Shown here: positions 9,426 to 18,195 of the stretch, one piece after another
Numbering within the stretch: position 1 is the first letter of the stretch
Layout of the letters: each line of letters opens with the position of its first letter
Source: Bacteroidota bacterium
GTDB taxonomy: Bacteria > Bacteroidota > Bacteroidia > Sphingobacteriales > Sphingobacteriaceae
DNA length: 41,309 nucleotides
Assembly (NCBI GenBank): GCA_016868395.1
Contig: VGGW01000002.1
Coordinates: 1-41,309, forward strand
Reading direction: 5' to 3'
Position numbers and translations under genes: made by a program
The notes under the pieces: model-generated
Told to the model about the DNA's origin: nothing
Database searches by the model: none
The model's input: the letters and a program-made list of their open reading frames with translations, nothing else

Positions 9426-10754
9426 ATGAGGTTAAGAGAAATTTTTAATATCAGGACTGTAGCTGCAATACTAGTTATATGCACTCTTAATGTAACTAAC
9501 ACTGTAACTTTTGCTCGGGTTCAGGATTCTACAATTAGTTCAACAACTGCGGCAATTGATACTGCTGCTAAAGCTGGTTCCATTGACTTGGTTCCATCGT
9601 CCGCACCCTTAATCAGTACGGCAGTGGATACCGTAGCAAGATACGCGAACATGCAACCAATCGTCGAAACAAAGGATTACTCTGAGTCTTACAAAGTAGC
9701 TACTTATTATGTTTTAATGTTCTTGTTGCTCTGTGTTTTTATAGCCATCATTGGCAAAATTCTAAAGGTACATGAGATAAGTCGTGAGATGCAAGGTCTA
9801 AAAGCAGCTTTCAACGGGCGTAGAATTCAGGGAGTCTTTCTTGGCATCTTCCTGCTGTTTGGTCTGTACGGTGTGTACTGGTCCTATGCCGTTCAAGGGC
9901 CAATGAGTTTACATGAATCGGCATCTGAGCACGGCTTGGATATTGACTTTATGTTTAATACCACCCTAGTTATAACTACAATCGTATTCATCTTAACACA
10001 TATTGCTCTTTTCGGCTTCTCCTTTCAATACAGAGGATCAGAAAATAGAAAAGCTTATTTCTTTCCTCATAATAACTCCTTGGAAAGAATTTGGACTATT
10101 GTTCCGGCAATTGTTTTAACGGTGTTGGTGCTGCTAGGATTTTTCACCTGGAGAGGGATAACTAATGTTTCTGCTGAGGATCAGAAGAAAGCAATTAATA
10201 TTGAGGTAACAGGGGAGCAATTTAAGTGGTCTCTTCGCTATGCCGGTTTTGATAATCAAATTGGAAATCGTAACTACAAACTCACTACTCCAACTAATGG
10301 GCTCGGAATTGATTTTAAAGATCAGAAGAGCTGGGATGATAAACTGACGAGTGAGATAGTTATTCCTGTCAACAAAGCCGTACGCATTGTAATTAACTCT
10401 AAAGACGTATTGCATAGTTTTTATTTACCTGATTTTAGGGTTCAAATGAATGCCGTGCCGGGTATGCCAACTACATTTCAGTTTACTCCTCGTCTTACAA
10501 CAGCCCAAATGAGAGAAAAGAGAAATAACCCGGCATACGATTACGTTCTCCTTTGTGCTAAGATTTGTGGTGCCGGTCATTATAATATGCAAGCCAAGGT
10601 AACAGTGGTTTCGGAGGCTGAGTATGCAGCTTGGTTGGCCAAGCAGCCTTTGTACTACAATGATGACGTTAAAAGGGAACTTCAACTGGTTGAAAATTCC
10701 AAAACTGAAGAAATCAACAAAATGGCTTTAAATAAAAATAATACTATAAAATAA
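9426..10754 (+). CDS. coxB: Cytochrome c oxidase subunit II with extended N-terminus
   Basis: Holds the CuA centre that accepts electrons from cytochrome c. At 442 aa it is longer than minimal subunit II. An N-terminal signal-like stretch is followed by two hydrophobic segments (about 98-117 and 137-158) before the two canonical helices (about 178-198 and 221-243). The cupredoxin domain contains the first CuA histidine in DVLHSFYLPDF and the CAKICGAGHYNM loop supplying two Cys, His and Met. The usual CxExC Glu is Lys here; that residue binds by its backbone carbonyl, so copper binding should survive. No cytochrome c domain is fused at the C-terminus. It ends 2 bp before coxA. Confidence 0.94.
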   Translation: MRLREIFNIRTVAAILVICTLNVTNTVTFARVQDSTISSTTAAIDTAAKAGSIDLVPSSAPLISTAVDTVARYANMQPIVETKDYSESYKVATYYVLMFLLLCVFIAIIGKILKVHEISREMQGLKAAFNGRRIQGVFLGIFLLFGLYGVYWSYAVQGPMSLHESASEHGLDIDFMFNTTLVITTIVFILTHIALFGFSFQYRGSENRKAYFFPHNNSLERIWTIVPAIVLTVLVLLGFFTWRGITNVSAEDQKKAINIEVTGEQFKWSLRYAGFDNQIGNRNYKLTTPTNGLGIDFKDQKSWDDKLTSEIVIPVNKAVRIVINSKDVLHSFYLPDFRVQMNAVPGMPTTFQFTPRLTTAQMREKRNNPAYDYVLLCAKICGAGHYNMQAKVTVVSEAEYAAWLAKQPLYYNDDVKRELQLVENSKTEEINKMALNKNNTIK

Positions 10755-10756
10755 TT

Positions 10757-12664
10757 ATGGCAAGCACAGCAATACACGATGCAGTCGTATCTCACCAACA
10801 CGACGATCACGGTCACGATCACGGACATCATAAGGAAACATTTATTACTAAATATATCTTTAGTCAGGATCATAAAATGATCGCTAAACAATTCCTGATT
10901 ACAGGGATTGCCATGGCAGTTGTTGCTATGATTTTATCAATCCTCTTTAGATTACAATTGGCTTGGCCTGACGAGAGTTTTCCATTGTTGGAAACCTTTC
11001 TTGGCGAAAAATGGGCCGAAGGTGGTAGAATCAAACCCGATTTTTACCTTGCTATTGTAACAATACATGGTACCATGATGGTATTCTTCGTATTAACTGC
11101 AGGATTAAGCGGTACCTTCAGTAACTTGCTCATTCCCCTTCAATTAGGGGCCAGGGACATGGCCTCTCCATTCCTGAACATGATTTCCTACTGGTTGTTT
11201 TTTCTGTCATGCGTCATTATGATGGGTTCTTTCTTTGTTGAAAGCGGACCGGCAAGTTCAGGATGGACTGTTTATCCGCCTCTTTCGGCCCTGCCTAAAG
11301 CAATTAGCGGCTCAGGAACCGGTATGACCCTTTGGCTAATTAGTATGGTCTTGTTTGTTGCATCTGCTCTTATAGGTGCATTAAATTACATTTCAACCAT
11401 CCTAAATATGCGTACTAAAGGGATGGATATGTGGAAAATGCCTTTAACTATTTGGGCATTCTTCCTTACCGCAATTGTTGGGGTATTATCATTCCCGGTA
11501 TTAGTTTCGGCAGTGGTACTCCTAATCTTTGATCGTAGTTTCGGTACCAGTTTTTACCTTTCTGATATTGTTGTTGCTGGGCAAGTACTTCCCAACCAAG
11601 GCGGTAGCCCGGTCTTATGGCAACATTTGTTCTGGTTCCTTGGTCACCCGGAGGTTTACATTGTCATTATGCCGGCATTGGGTATTACATCAGAGGTAAT
11701 CGCAACGAATTCCAGGAAGCCAATTTTTGGTTATCATGCCATGGTTTATTCCCTTATTGGAATCACCGTATTGTCTTTCATTGTTTGGGGTCATCATATG
11801 TTTGTAACTGGCATGAACCCATTCCTTGGAGGGGTTTTCATGATTACTACCCTAATTATTGCAGTACCTTCAGCAGTAAAAACCTTTAATTACTTGGCAA
11901 CAATCTGGAGAGGAAATCTTCGCTTCACACCGGCAATGTTATTTGCAATCGGTTTGGTATCATTCTTTATCTCTGGTGGACTCACCGGGATATTTCTAGG
12001 AAATGCTGCCCTGGATATTAATCTTCACGATACCTATTTCGTAGTAGCTCACTTTCATCTGGTTATGGGTTGTGCAGCCATATTTGGTATGCTTTGCGGA
12101 GTTTATCACTGGTATCCTAAGCTGTTTGGCAGAATGATGGATGAGCGTTTAGGCTATCTTCACTTCTGGGCAACATTTATTGGGGCTTACCTTGTATTTT
12201 TCCCAATGCACTTTATGGGTATTGATGGTGTCCCACGCCGTTATTATGCTTTTACTGAGTTTGCATTTATGCAAGAATGGTTGACAGTGAATGTATTTAT
12301 AACATGGGCAGCAATTATTTCGGCAATTGCACAAATTGCTTTTTTGTGGAATTTCTTTTATTCCATCTATTATGGAAAAAAATCACCGCAGAATCCATGG
12401 GAATCAAATACCCTGGAATGGACTGCGCCGGTAGAACATTTACATGGAAACTGGCCTGGAGAGATCCCATCAGTACATCGCTGGCCTTATGATTACAGCA
12501 AACCCGGTCATCATACTGATTTTATTCCTCAAACTACTCCTTTTTCTGAAACGATGAGTTCTAATTTAATTCATGATTTTGAGGGAAACCCGGAAGCCGA
12601 GCACATACAACAACAGTGGGATAAGGAACATGCTCCAGAACGATATACTCCGGAGCAGGTTTAA
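10757..12664 (+). CDS. coxA: Cytochrome c oxidase subunit I (A1-type heme-copper oxidase)
   Basis: Catalytic subunit (635 aa) reducing oxygen to water and pumping protons. The His-rich N-terminus (HQHDDHGHDHGHH, residues 14-26) precedes twelve helices. Visible active-site elements are GHPEVY (CuB His, Tyr cross-link and the proton-channel Glu of A1 enzymes), WGHHMF (two CuB His), the K-channel lysine in SAVKTFNY, and HDTYFVVAHFH (heme ligands). The D-channel entry Asp lies in GARDMASPFLN. A hydrophilic tail of roughly 90 residues follows the last helix. It is cotranscribed with coxB and followed by a probable terminator. Confidence 0.96.
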   Translation: MASTAIHDAVVSHQHDDHGHDHGHHKETFITKYIFSQDHKMIAKQFLITGIAMAVVAMILSILFRLQLAWPDESFPLLETFLGEKWAEGGRIKPDFYLAIVTIHGTMMVFFVLTAGLSGTFSNLLIPLQLGARDMASPFLNMISYWLFFLSCVIMMGSFFVESGPASSGWTVYPPLSALPKAISGSGTGMTLWLISMVLFVASALIGALNYISTILNMRTKGMDMWKMPLTIWAFFLTAIVGVLSFPVLVSAVVLLIFDRSFGTSFYLSDIVVAGQVLPNQGGSPVLWQHLFWFLGHPEVYIVIMPALGITSEVIATNSRKPIFGYHAMVYSLIGITVLSFIVWGHHMFVTGMNPFLGGVFMITTLIIAVPSAVKTFNYLATIWRGNLRFTPAMLFAIGLVSFFISGGLTGIFLGNAALDINLHDTYFVVAHFHLVMGCAAIFGMLCGVYHWYPKLFGRMMDERLGYLHFWATFIGAYLVFFPMHFMGIDGVPRRYYAFTEFAFMQEWLTVNVFITWAAIISAIAQIAFLWNFFYSIYYGKKSPQNPWESNTLEWTAPVEHLHGNWPGEIPSVHRWPYDYSKPGHHTDFIPQTTPFSETMSSNLIHDFEGNPEAEHIQQQWDKEHAPERYTPEQV

Positions 12665-12687
12665 TCTGTAAGGGTAATTTATTAATG

Positions 12688-12714
12688 CAGGTGATATCTT
12701 GATATCGCCTGTTT
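12688..12714 (+). terminator. Probable Rho-independent terminator after coxA
   Basis: CAGGTGATATC and GATATCGCCTG form an 11-bp stem with one G-T wobble, followed by TTT, 24 bp after the coxA stop. It would end the act-cox transcript. Confidence 0.6.
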
Positions 12715-12755
12715 ATTATATGAATATTCTATCCGCCGAATTCGAAAGGGATTTC

Positions 12756-12796
12756 CCAACGTAAAAATCCTGATAAGGATGGATTTCTGTCGTTGG
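12756..12796. other. Nested inverted repeats upstream of heme O synthase
   Basis: CCAACG (12756-12761) pairs with CGTTGG (12791-12796), and inside it AAATCC (12765-12770) pairs with GGATTT (12781-12786). The element sits in the 185-bp gap between coxA and ctaB, beyond the terminator hairpin, and could be an RNA structure in the ctaB leader. No known riboswitch class is recognised. Confidence 0.4.
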
Positions 12797-12849
12797 AATT
12801 CTAATGAATGGTTCCTTCTTTGAGGGCCTTTATTTAACGATACTGACAA

Positions 12850-13767
12850 TTGATAGGAAAAAGTGAAACAGAAATTATAGTGAGTAATTTTATATCCGAC
12901 TTTAATAAATTAATTAAGTTAAGGCTAACGCTCACTGTAGTTTTTTCTGCTTCCATTTGCTTTCTTATGGGTAGTAAAGTTCAAGGTGATGTGAACTGGT
13001 TTAATTGGATTATATTGACGATAGGTGGGTTTTTAGTCACGGCTGCTGCCAATGGCTTTAATGAGATCATTGAAAAAGATTTGGATGGATTAATGAAAAG
13101 AACTATGGACAGACCAATTCCATCTGGCAAAATGACCACCGGACAGGCCTTAGGCCTTAGTTTAATCATGGGAATTTTGGGGACTTATCTTCTGGTGAGA
13201 CTTAATTTTCCGACCGGAGTGCTCTCTGTGTTTTCTATTTTTTTGTATGCATTTGTTTATACCCCAATGAAGCGGAAATCTCCAATAGCCGTATTTATCG
13301 GCGCATTCCCAGGGGCTTTGCCTCCTTTGATTGGTTATTTTGCGGCTTTTAATGAACCTAAAGTTTCCTGGATTCCCATTATTTTATTCCTGATCCAGTT
13401 CGTGTGGCAATTCCCGCATTTTTGGGCAATTGCCTGGGTTCTGGATGAAGACTATAAAAGGGCAGGATTTCGTTTATTACCCAGTACCAAACAAGACGGA
13501 ACAAGTGCGTTGCTTATACTTATTTCAACGATTATCCTTGTGCCGGTAAGCCTGATGCCCACGATATATTTGATGCCATCTGGCCAGGCTTTTGCCGGGA
13601 ATAGCTATGCCCTTATTGCATTGCTTGACGGACTGTTTTTTGTTTGGCAGGCCATTCAGCTCTATAAAAAAAGAGAGGCGTCTTTTGCTAAAAAGTTGAT
13701 GTACACCTCATTTATTTATCTTCCTTTGATGCAATTAACGCTCTTGTTTGACTTTGTATTAAAATAA
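12850..13767 (+). CDS. ctaB: Heme O synthase (protoheme IX farnesyltransferase)
   Basis: UbiA-family membrane enzyme that farnesylates heme b to heme O, the precursor of heme A for the aa3 oxidase. About eight or nine helices. The first Asp-rich motif is NGFNEIIEKDLDGLMKRTMDRPIPSG, and the second region has DEDYKRAGFRLLPS, both standard for CtaB/CyoE. An in-frame stop lies just upstream, so the start is the TTG at 12850 or the GTG at 12880; the latter removes ten unconserved residues and cannot be excluded. It opens the second cluster of oxidase genes, 11 bp before the first subunit III gene. Confidence 0.93.
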   Translation: MIGKSETEIIVSNFISDFNKLIKLRLTLTVVFSASICFLMGSKVQGDVNWFNWIILTIGGFLVTAAANGFNEIIEKDLDGLMKRTMDRPIPSGKMTTGQALGLSLIMGILGTYLLVRLNFPTGVLSVFSIFLYAFVYTPMKRKSPIAVFIGAFPGALPPLIGYFAAFNEPKVSWIPIILFLIQFVWQFPHFWAIAWVLDEDYKRAGFRLLPSTKQDGTSALLILISTIILVPVSLMPTIYLMPSGQAFAGNSYALIALLDGLFFVWQAIQLYKKREASFAKKLMYTSFIYLPLMQLTLLFDFVLK

Positions 13768-13777
13768 TTTAACTAAA

Positions 13778-14353
13778 ATGGAGAATTTACAAATTGAAGA
13801 TAGATTGAATTTAAAAGCCAAGAAGTTTTTGATGTGGCTTTTTATTATTGCTTCTTTTATGATGTTTGCTGCTTTAACCAGTGGTTTTATTGTTTATACC
13901 GAAGGAAATGCTGAACGTGGGATTAAAGTCTTACTACCTAAGGCATTTATGGTCAGCTCCGTCATTATAATTATAAGCAGTATTACCGCTCATATGGCCT
14001 ACCTTGCTGCCAGGGGCCTTCAATTTTCTAAGCAGAAGCTTTACATCACCTTAACAATTATTCTGGGAATTGCTTTTTTCTATAGTCAGTTTACGGCTTG
14101 GCAAGCCTTGTATGATTCAGGAGCTTATTTTGTAAACTACAATGCTTCACAATCCTTTATTTATGTGTTCAGTGGGGCGCATTTGTTACACGTAATTGTT
14201 GGAATCTTTTTTCTAATCTATGCCCTTATAGGTGCTGTTCGAACGATTCCCCAAGTACGGAATGTATTTAGAATGGAAGTCGCTTCCATTTTTTGGCATT
14301 TTCTTGATATCTTATGGATTTATCTATATGTTTTCTTACTTTTGAATCAATAA
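13778..14353 (+). CDS. Heme-copper oxidase subunit III, first paralogue
   Basis: Subunit III family membrane protein (191 aa) with five clear helices. Conserved signatures are the C-terminal HLLHVIVGIFFLIYA and SIFWHFLDILWIYLYVFLLL, the last typical of COX3. It lacks the first two helices of seven-helix COX3, as is usual for bacterial short forms. A second, longer subunit III gene follows after 23 bp; the arrangement is common in Bacteroidota. Which copy sits in the mature oxidase is not evident from sequence. Confidence 0.9.
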   Translation: MENLQIEDRLNLKAKKFLMWLFIIASFMMFAALTSGFIVYTEGNAERGIKVLLPKAFMVSSVIIIISSITAHMAYLAARGLQFSKQKLYITLTIILGIAFFYSQFTAWQALYDSGAYFVNYNASQSFIYVFSGAHLLHVIVGIFFLIYALIGAVRTIPQVRNVFRMEVASIFWHFLDILWIYLYVFLLLNQ

Positions 14354-14376
14354 TAACCCAATATACCATTGTTTAA

Positions 14377-15066
14377 ATGAATACTACTGTATCAAAATTA
14401 GATGAAATAAAATCTGACGCCTGGAGCGGCGGGAAATCACCTTTTTCTGTAGAATACGGAAAACTTATGATGTGGTTTTTCCTACTATCGGATGCATTTA
14501 CATTTTCTGCATTTCTAATCTATTATGGAGCCCAACGCTTCAGTAAAATTAGCTGGCCTGATCCTGATTTGGTTTTTCAATCTATACCTGGTTTAGCCGA
14601 TCATGGTTATCCTCTGGTTTTTGTCGGTATAATGACCTTTATTTTGATCATGAGTTCAGTAACCATGGTGCTTGCTGTAGAGGCAGGTCATCGTAACGCT
14701 AAAAAAGAGGTTGTATGGTGGATGATCGCCACAATTATAGGGGGTTTAATGTTTCTTGGTTGTCAGGCCTTGGAGTGGTCTCACTTGCATCATGAAGGTT
14801 ATTGGTGGGGAAGCTTTCCGACATCTTATACCGGTCAGGATACTGTTGGAGCACTTCAATTTGCAAACTTATTTTTTACCATTACAGGATTCCACGGTTT
14901 TCACGTGTTTACCGGTGTATTGATTAATATTATCATTCTGTTCATGGTACTTGGGAATGTTTTCCAAAAGAGCGGAAGCTACCTGATGGTTGAAAAAGTT
15001 GGGTTATACTGGCACTTCGTAGACCTTGTTTGGGTATTTGTATTTACTTTTTTCTATTTAGTTTAA
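14377..15066 (+). CDS. Heme-copper oxidase subunit III, second paralogue
   Basis: Another COX3-family protein (229 aa). It starts with a hydrophilic segment and has five helices, with GFHGFHVFTGVLINIIILF and the C-terminal GLYWHFVDLVWVFVFTFFYL matching the COX3 signature. An insertion between the second and third helices (EWSHLHHEGYWWGSF) distinguishes it from the upstream paralogue. It lies 21 bp before the subunit IV gene. Confidence 0.9.
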   Translation: MNTTVSKLDEIKSDAWSGGKSPFSVEYGKLMMWFFLLSDAFTFSAFLIYYGAQRFSKISWPDPDLVFQSIPGLADHGYPLVFVGIMTFILIMSSVTMVLAVEAGHRNAKKEVVWWMIATIIGGLMFLGCQALEWSHLHHEGYWWGSFPTSYTGQDTVGALQFANLFFTITGFHGFHVFTGVLINIIILFMVLGNVFQKSGSYLMVEKVGLYWHFVDLVWVFVFTFFYLV

Positions 15067-15087
15067 AATTCTGATAATCGAAATAAA

Positions 15088-15429
15088 ATGTCAGCAGAAC
15101 ACACACACGAAGAACATGCCGGTGAGCATGAAGGAATGACCAAGAAGAAAATTTGGCAGGTTTTCTTTTATCTTTTAGGAATTACAGCCCTTGAATTCTT
15201 TATTGCTCTTTATTTAATTCCCAAAGGTATAGTAGGTCATGGAATTGGTAACTTCGCTTACATTGTCCTTACCCTGGTAAAAGCCTTTTATATAGTGGCT
15301 TATTTCATGCACCTGAAATTTGAAAAATTTGCACTTAAAACAGGTATTACTGTTTCATTGTTGTTTATTATTTATTTCATAGTGCTCATGCTCATTGAAG
15401 GAAACTACCAGTTCATTCAAATGAATTAA
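15088..15429 (+). CDS. Cytochrome c oxidase subunit IV family protein
   Basis: Small (113 aa) membrane protein with three helices (about residues 26-46, 53-72 and 83-105) and a His/Glu-rich N-terminus (AEHTHEEHAGEHEG). The length, the three-helix layout and the YFMHLKFEKFA loop fit the bacterial CyoD/CtaF-like subunit IV family, thought to stabilise the oxidase. Its stop codon shares a base with the SCO start (TAATG), so the two are translationally coupled. Confidence 0.88.
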   Translation: MSAEHTHEEHAGEHEGMTKKKIWQVFFYLLGITALEFFIALYLIPKGIVGHGIGNFAYIVLTLVKAFYIVAYFMHLKFEKFALKTGITVSLLFIIYFIVLMLIEGNYQFIQMN

Positions 15430-16136
15430 TGAGTTTACCCTCTTTTCCCGCTAAGAAAATCCTGATTCTGCTGGTATTGTTGGCAGTGCCCGGGTTTGTC
15501 TATTATCTTTTAAAGGAAAAAGGACAAAATCGATATCGCCCCCTCAACATCTATGGGGAAAAACAGGTTGCCAAAACATTTCGAACTAAAAGAGGTAAAC
15601 AGATCCCGGATACCATTTATCACGTTATTCGTGATTTTAGCCTTTTGAATCAGGATTCAAACATTGTCAAGTTTCCCGCGGATAGTAATCAGATTACGGT
15701 TGTCAACTTTTTTTATACACGATGCCCACTTTTATGTCGTAATATAAACAATGACTTAGCAAGAGTAGCAAAAATGTATAGTAAAAATCGTTTGTTGCGC
15801 TTTCTGTCAATCAGTGTTGACCCGGATTATGACAGCCCCTCAGTGCTGGCTCAATACAGTAAACCTTATGTCTCAGAAAATAAAAAGTGGGATTTTTTAA
15901 CTGGTGACAAAGAATTGATTTATGCTCTGGCAAAGTCTGATTTTATGGTGGATGCCATAGCGGATACTATCGGAAACAAAAATATTGTACATAGTACTAT
16001 GCTCATCCTCATCGACCCCCAAAAGCGAATAAGGGGATATTATGATTCAAGCTTAGGTCAGGAACAAGTGTCCTTGCTGGCTGATGAAATTAAACTATTA
16101 ATCACTGAAGAACTTAGAAGCATCAAGCTAAGATAA
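15429..16136 (+). CDS. SCO1/SenC family copper chaperone for CuA
   Basis: Membrane-anchored thioredoxin-fold protein that delivers copper to the CuA site of subunit II or reduces its cysteines. One N-terminal helix (about 9-26) anchors a periplasmic domain. The copper ligands are visible: CPLLC (C99, C103) and H188 in NIVHSTMLILIDP. Length (235 aa) is normal. It overlaps the subunit IV gene by one base and is followed after 34 bp by the DUF420 gene, fitting a role in oxidase assembly. Confidence 0.93.
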   Translation: MSLPSFPAKKILILLVLLAVPGFVYYLLKEKGQNRYRPLNIYGEKQVAKTFRTKRGKQIPDTIYHVIRDFSLLNQDSNIVKFPADSNQITVVNFFYTRCPLLCRNINNDLARVAKMYSKNRLLRFLSISVDPDYDSPSVLAQYSKPYVSENKKWDFLTGDKELIYALAKSDFMVDAIADTIGNKNIVHSTMLILIDPQKRIRGYYDSSLGQEQVSLLADEIKLLITEELRSIKLR

Positions 16137-16170
16137 AGGGTAACCAAAATTAATTTGATAAATCAAAATC

Positions 16171-16710
16171 ATGAATGATAAACAAATTTCGAGACTTATT
16201 ACAGCAGTTTCAATAGTGGTTTTAATTGTTGTAGTTATATTACAAAGTAAGATCCTAAATATTTTCCCTCAAAAGGAATTAATTCCTCTCTGGGTATTTT
16301 CGCTTCCTTTGTTCAATGCCATTCTTAATGGCACTTGTAGCGTGTTACTTATACTGTCCTTGTATTTTATCAAAAGGAAGGATATTAAAACCCATAAAAA
16401 TCTTAATATTCTTACCTTTATTTTATCTTCTCTTTTTCTGGTATCCTACATAATATTTCATGCAACCGGCATAAAGACCACTTATGGTGGCCAAGGTTTG
16501 ATTCGCAGTATCTACTATTTCATATTGATTACGCACATCATTCTGGCTGCAATTGTGTTGCCACTCGTGTTGTTTAGTTTTCAAAAAGGTTTACAAATGA
16601 AGGTTGAACAGCATAAAAAGTTAGTTCGCTGGACTTATCCCATCTGGCTTTATGTCACCATAACCGGGGTATTAGTATATGTGATGATTTCACCTTATTA
16701 TACTTTTTAA
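16171..16710 (+). CDS. DUF420 membrane protein, likely oxidase assembly factor
   Basis: Membrane protein of 179 aa with five predicted helices. The FHATGIKTTYGG segment and the helix with ITHIILAAIVLPLVL are typical of DUF420. Family members in Firmicutes (CtaM) are required for heme A oxidase activity, and the position directly after SCO supports a similar role here. That function is inferred from family and context, not from a catalytic motif. Confidence 0.85.
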   Translation: MNDKQISRLITAVSIVVLIVVVILQSKILNIFPQKELIPLWVFSLPLFNAILNGTCSVLLILSLYFIKRKDIKTHKNLNILTFILSSLFLVSYIIFHATGIKTTYGGQGLIRSIYYFILITHIILAAIVLPLVLFSFQKGLQMKVEQHKKLVRWTYPIWLYVTITGVLVYVMISPYYTF

Positions 16711-16812
16711 ATCCACTTTTTTGTTATTCTTTTTAATCAGTAGACTGTAAACTTATAGTTGGATCAATTCATTTTATTAGTATAATTCTCGAAATCGGTG
16801 TAACTTTACTGC

Positions 16813-17088
16813 ATGAGAACGCTCAAATTAATACTTGTAGGTTTCGTTTTTATTTTTTCATCACTGATTTCAACAGAACTATCAGCACAATGTTCAATGT
16901 GTGCCTTAAATGCTGAAAATTCTGTGCAAAATGGTAATAATCAGGGTAAGGGGCTTAATAATGGCATTTTATACCTTTTAGCTGCACCCTACCTTGCAAT
17001 GGCCGGTGTTGGTTTTCTATGGTATAAAAAGTATAGACGCAAAAATGTCAATCTAAACATCAAGGATAGTAAGATTAATCTCAATTAG
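16813..17088 (+). CDS. Small exported CxxC membrane protein of the oxidase assembly cluster
   Basis: A 91-aa protein of unassigned function. An N-terminal signal or anchor (residues 1-25, ending LSAQ) is followed at once by CSMC, then a polar Asn-rich stretch, one membrane helix (about 51-70) and a basic tail (KKYRRKN). The topology would place the Cys-x-Met-Cys motif outside the inner membrane, with the tail in the cytoplasm. Gln before the first Cys argues against a lipobox. It lies 102 bp after DUF420 on the same strand. A copper- or thiol-related job in oxidase assembly is a guess from context. Confidence 0.75.
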   Translation: MRTLKLILVGFVFIFSSLISTELSAQCSMCALNAENSVQNGNNQGKGLNNGILYLLAAPYLAMAGVGFLWYKKYRRKNVNLNIKDSKINLN

Positions 17089-17138
17089 AATCCAAATGGA
17101 TTCGCTGCCTCTCCGTTCATACCTTGATTAATACTCTT

Positions 17139-17546
17139 ATGGCAAAGACCTCTAAATTCGTCGCGATTGCATTATCAAAATGTCCTAAATGCAGAAGAGG
17201 AAAGGTTTTCACAGGTACTTTGTATGGGCTTAATTTTCAGAAAACAAACGACCACTGTTCACATTGCGGAATGAAATTTGAAATTGAGCCCGGCTATTTT
17301 TATGGTGCGATGTATGTCAGTTATGCGTTTGTAGTAGCCGAAATGTTGAATGTGGGATTGATAACCTATATAATCACCGGGAATGAAACCTCCCCCTGGT
17401 TGTACATTTCAACAATTATTGGTTCGATTTTATTCCTAACTCCAATCAATTATCGATATTCCAGAATATTTTTATTGCACTTTCTGACTCCCAAAATTAA
17501 ATATTACCCTGAATACGATACGGATGATAAGCCCGGCAACATTTGA
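17139..17546 (+). CDS. DUF983 zinc-ribbon membrane protein
   Basis: Protein of 135 aa with an N-terminal zinc-ribbon-like pair of CxxC motifs (CPKCRRGKVFTG and CSHCGMKFE), then EPGYFYGAMYVSYAF, the core DUF983 signature, and two hydrophobic helices. Function is unknown. The tracked ORF begins at a TTG (17124); the ATG at 17139 (MAKTSKF) is a better start. The 3' end overlaps the next gene by 23 nt. Confidence 0.85.
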   Translation: MAKTSKFVAIALSKCPKCRRGKVFTGTLYGLNFQKTNDHCSHCGMKFEIEPGYFYGAMYVSYAFVVAEMLNVGLITYIITGNETSPWLYISTIIGSILFLTPINYRYSRIFLLHFLTPKIKYYPEYDTDDKPGNI

Positions 17547-18186
17547 TTTCTTAACCGAACTGAATGCGAATAATAACCGCGAGTGGTTTCATACAAATAA
17601 ATCACGCCATGACTCAGCCCGTGGCAATGTACTCGAGTTTGCAGGCAAGCTGATAGAAAATCTTTCTAAATTTGATACTTCTATTTCTTCAGATCTCGAT
17701 CCCGGGAACTGTATAATGCGTATTTATCGCGATGTTCGGTTTAGTAATGACAAAACACCAAATAAGACTAATTTCGGACTCGGATTTTCGGAGTTTGGTA
17801 AGAATTTTAAGGTGGCGGGTTATTACTTGCATATTCATCCTGAACACTCATTTCTTGCAGGGGGATGTTGGATGCCTGAGGCAGATATTCTGAAGTCAAT
17901 TCGGCAGGAAATCGATTATAATGGAAATGATTTTCATCAAATTATAGATGATAAATCCTTCAAAGGATATTTTGGGGAGCCTGACTCCCAGTATAAATTA
18001 AAGACTCCACCAAAGGGTTATCTTCATGATCATCCGGATATTGAATACCTTAAACTTAAGAGTTTTACATTTAGTCATCCCTTAGGCAAGCTTGAGCTCA
18101 GTAATTCAGATGCAGTTAAGCAAATAAGCGAGGGATTTATACTTTTATATCCATTTATTGCGTTTTTAAGAAATGCTACTTCATAA
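17524..18186 (+). CDS. DUF2461 (TIGR02453) family protein
   Basis: Soluble protein of 220 aa. The opening FDFLTELNANNNREWFHTNK and the central IMRIYRDVRFSNDKTPNKTNFG are diagnostic of DUF2461, a widespread family without a proven biochemical role. It starts inside the DUF983 gene (23-nt overlap) in another frame, suggesting translational coupling, and ends 9 bp before the OmpA-family gene. Confidence 0.88.
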   Translation: MISPATFDFLTELNANNNREWFHTNKSRHDSARGNVLEFAGKLIENLSKFDTSISSDLDPGNCIMRIYRDVRFSNDKTPNKTNFGLGFSEFGKNFKVAGYYLHIHPEHSFLAGGCWMPEADILKSIRQEIDYNGNDFHQIIDDKSFKGYFGEPDSQYKLKTPPKGYLHDHPDIEYLKLKSFTFSHPLGKLELSNSDAVKQISEGFILLYPFIAFLRNATS

Positions 18187-18195
18187 TTTTTTTCA

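Noticed and set aside
13778-15066. Possible recent duplication of oxidase subunit III
   Set aside because: The two genes differ strongly in length and sequence, and paired subunit III genes are normal in Bacteroidota oxidase clusters.
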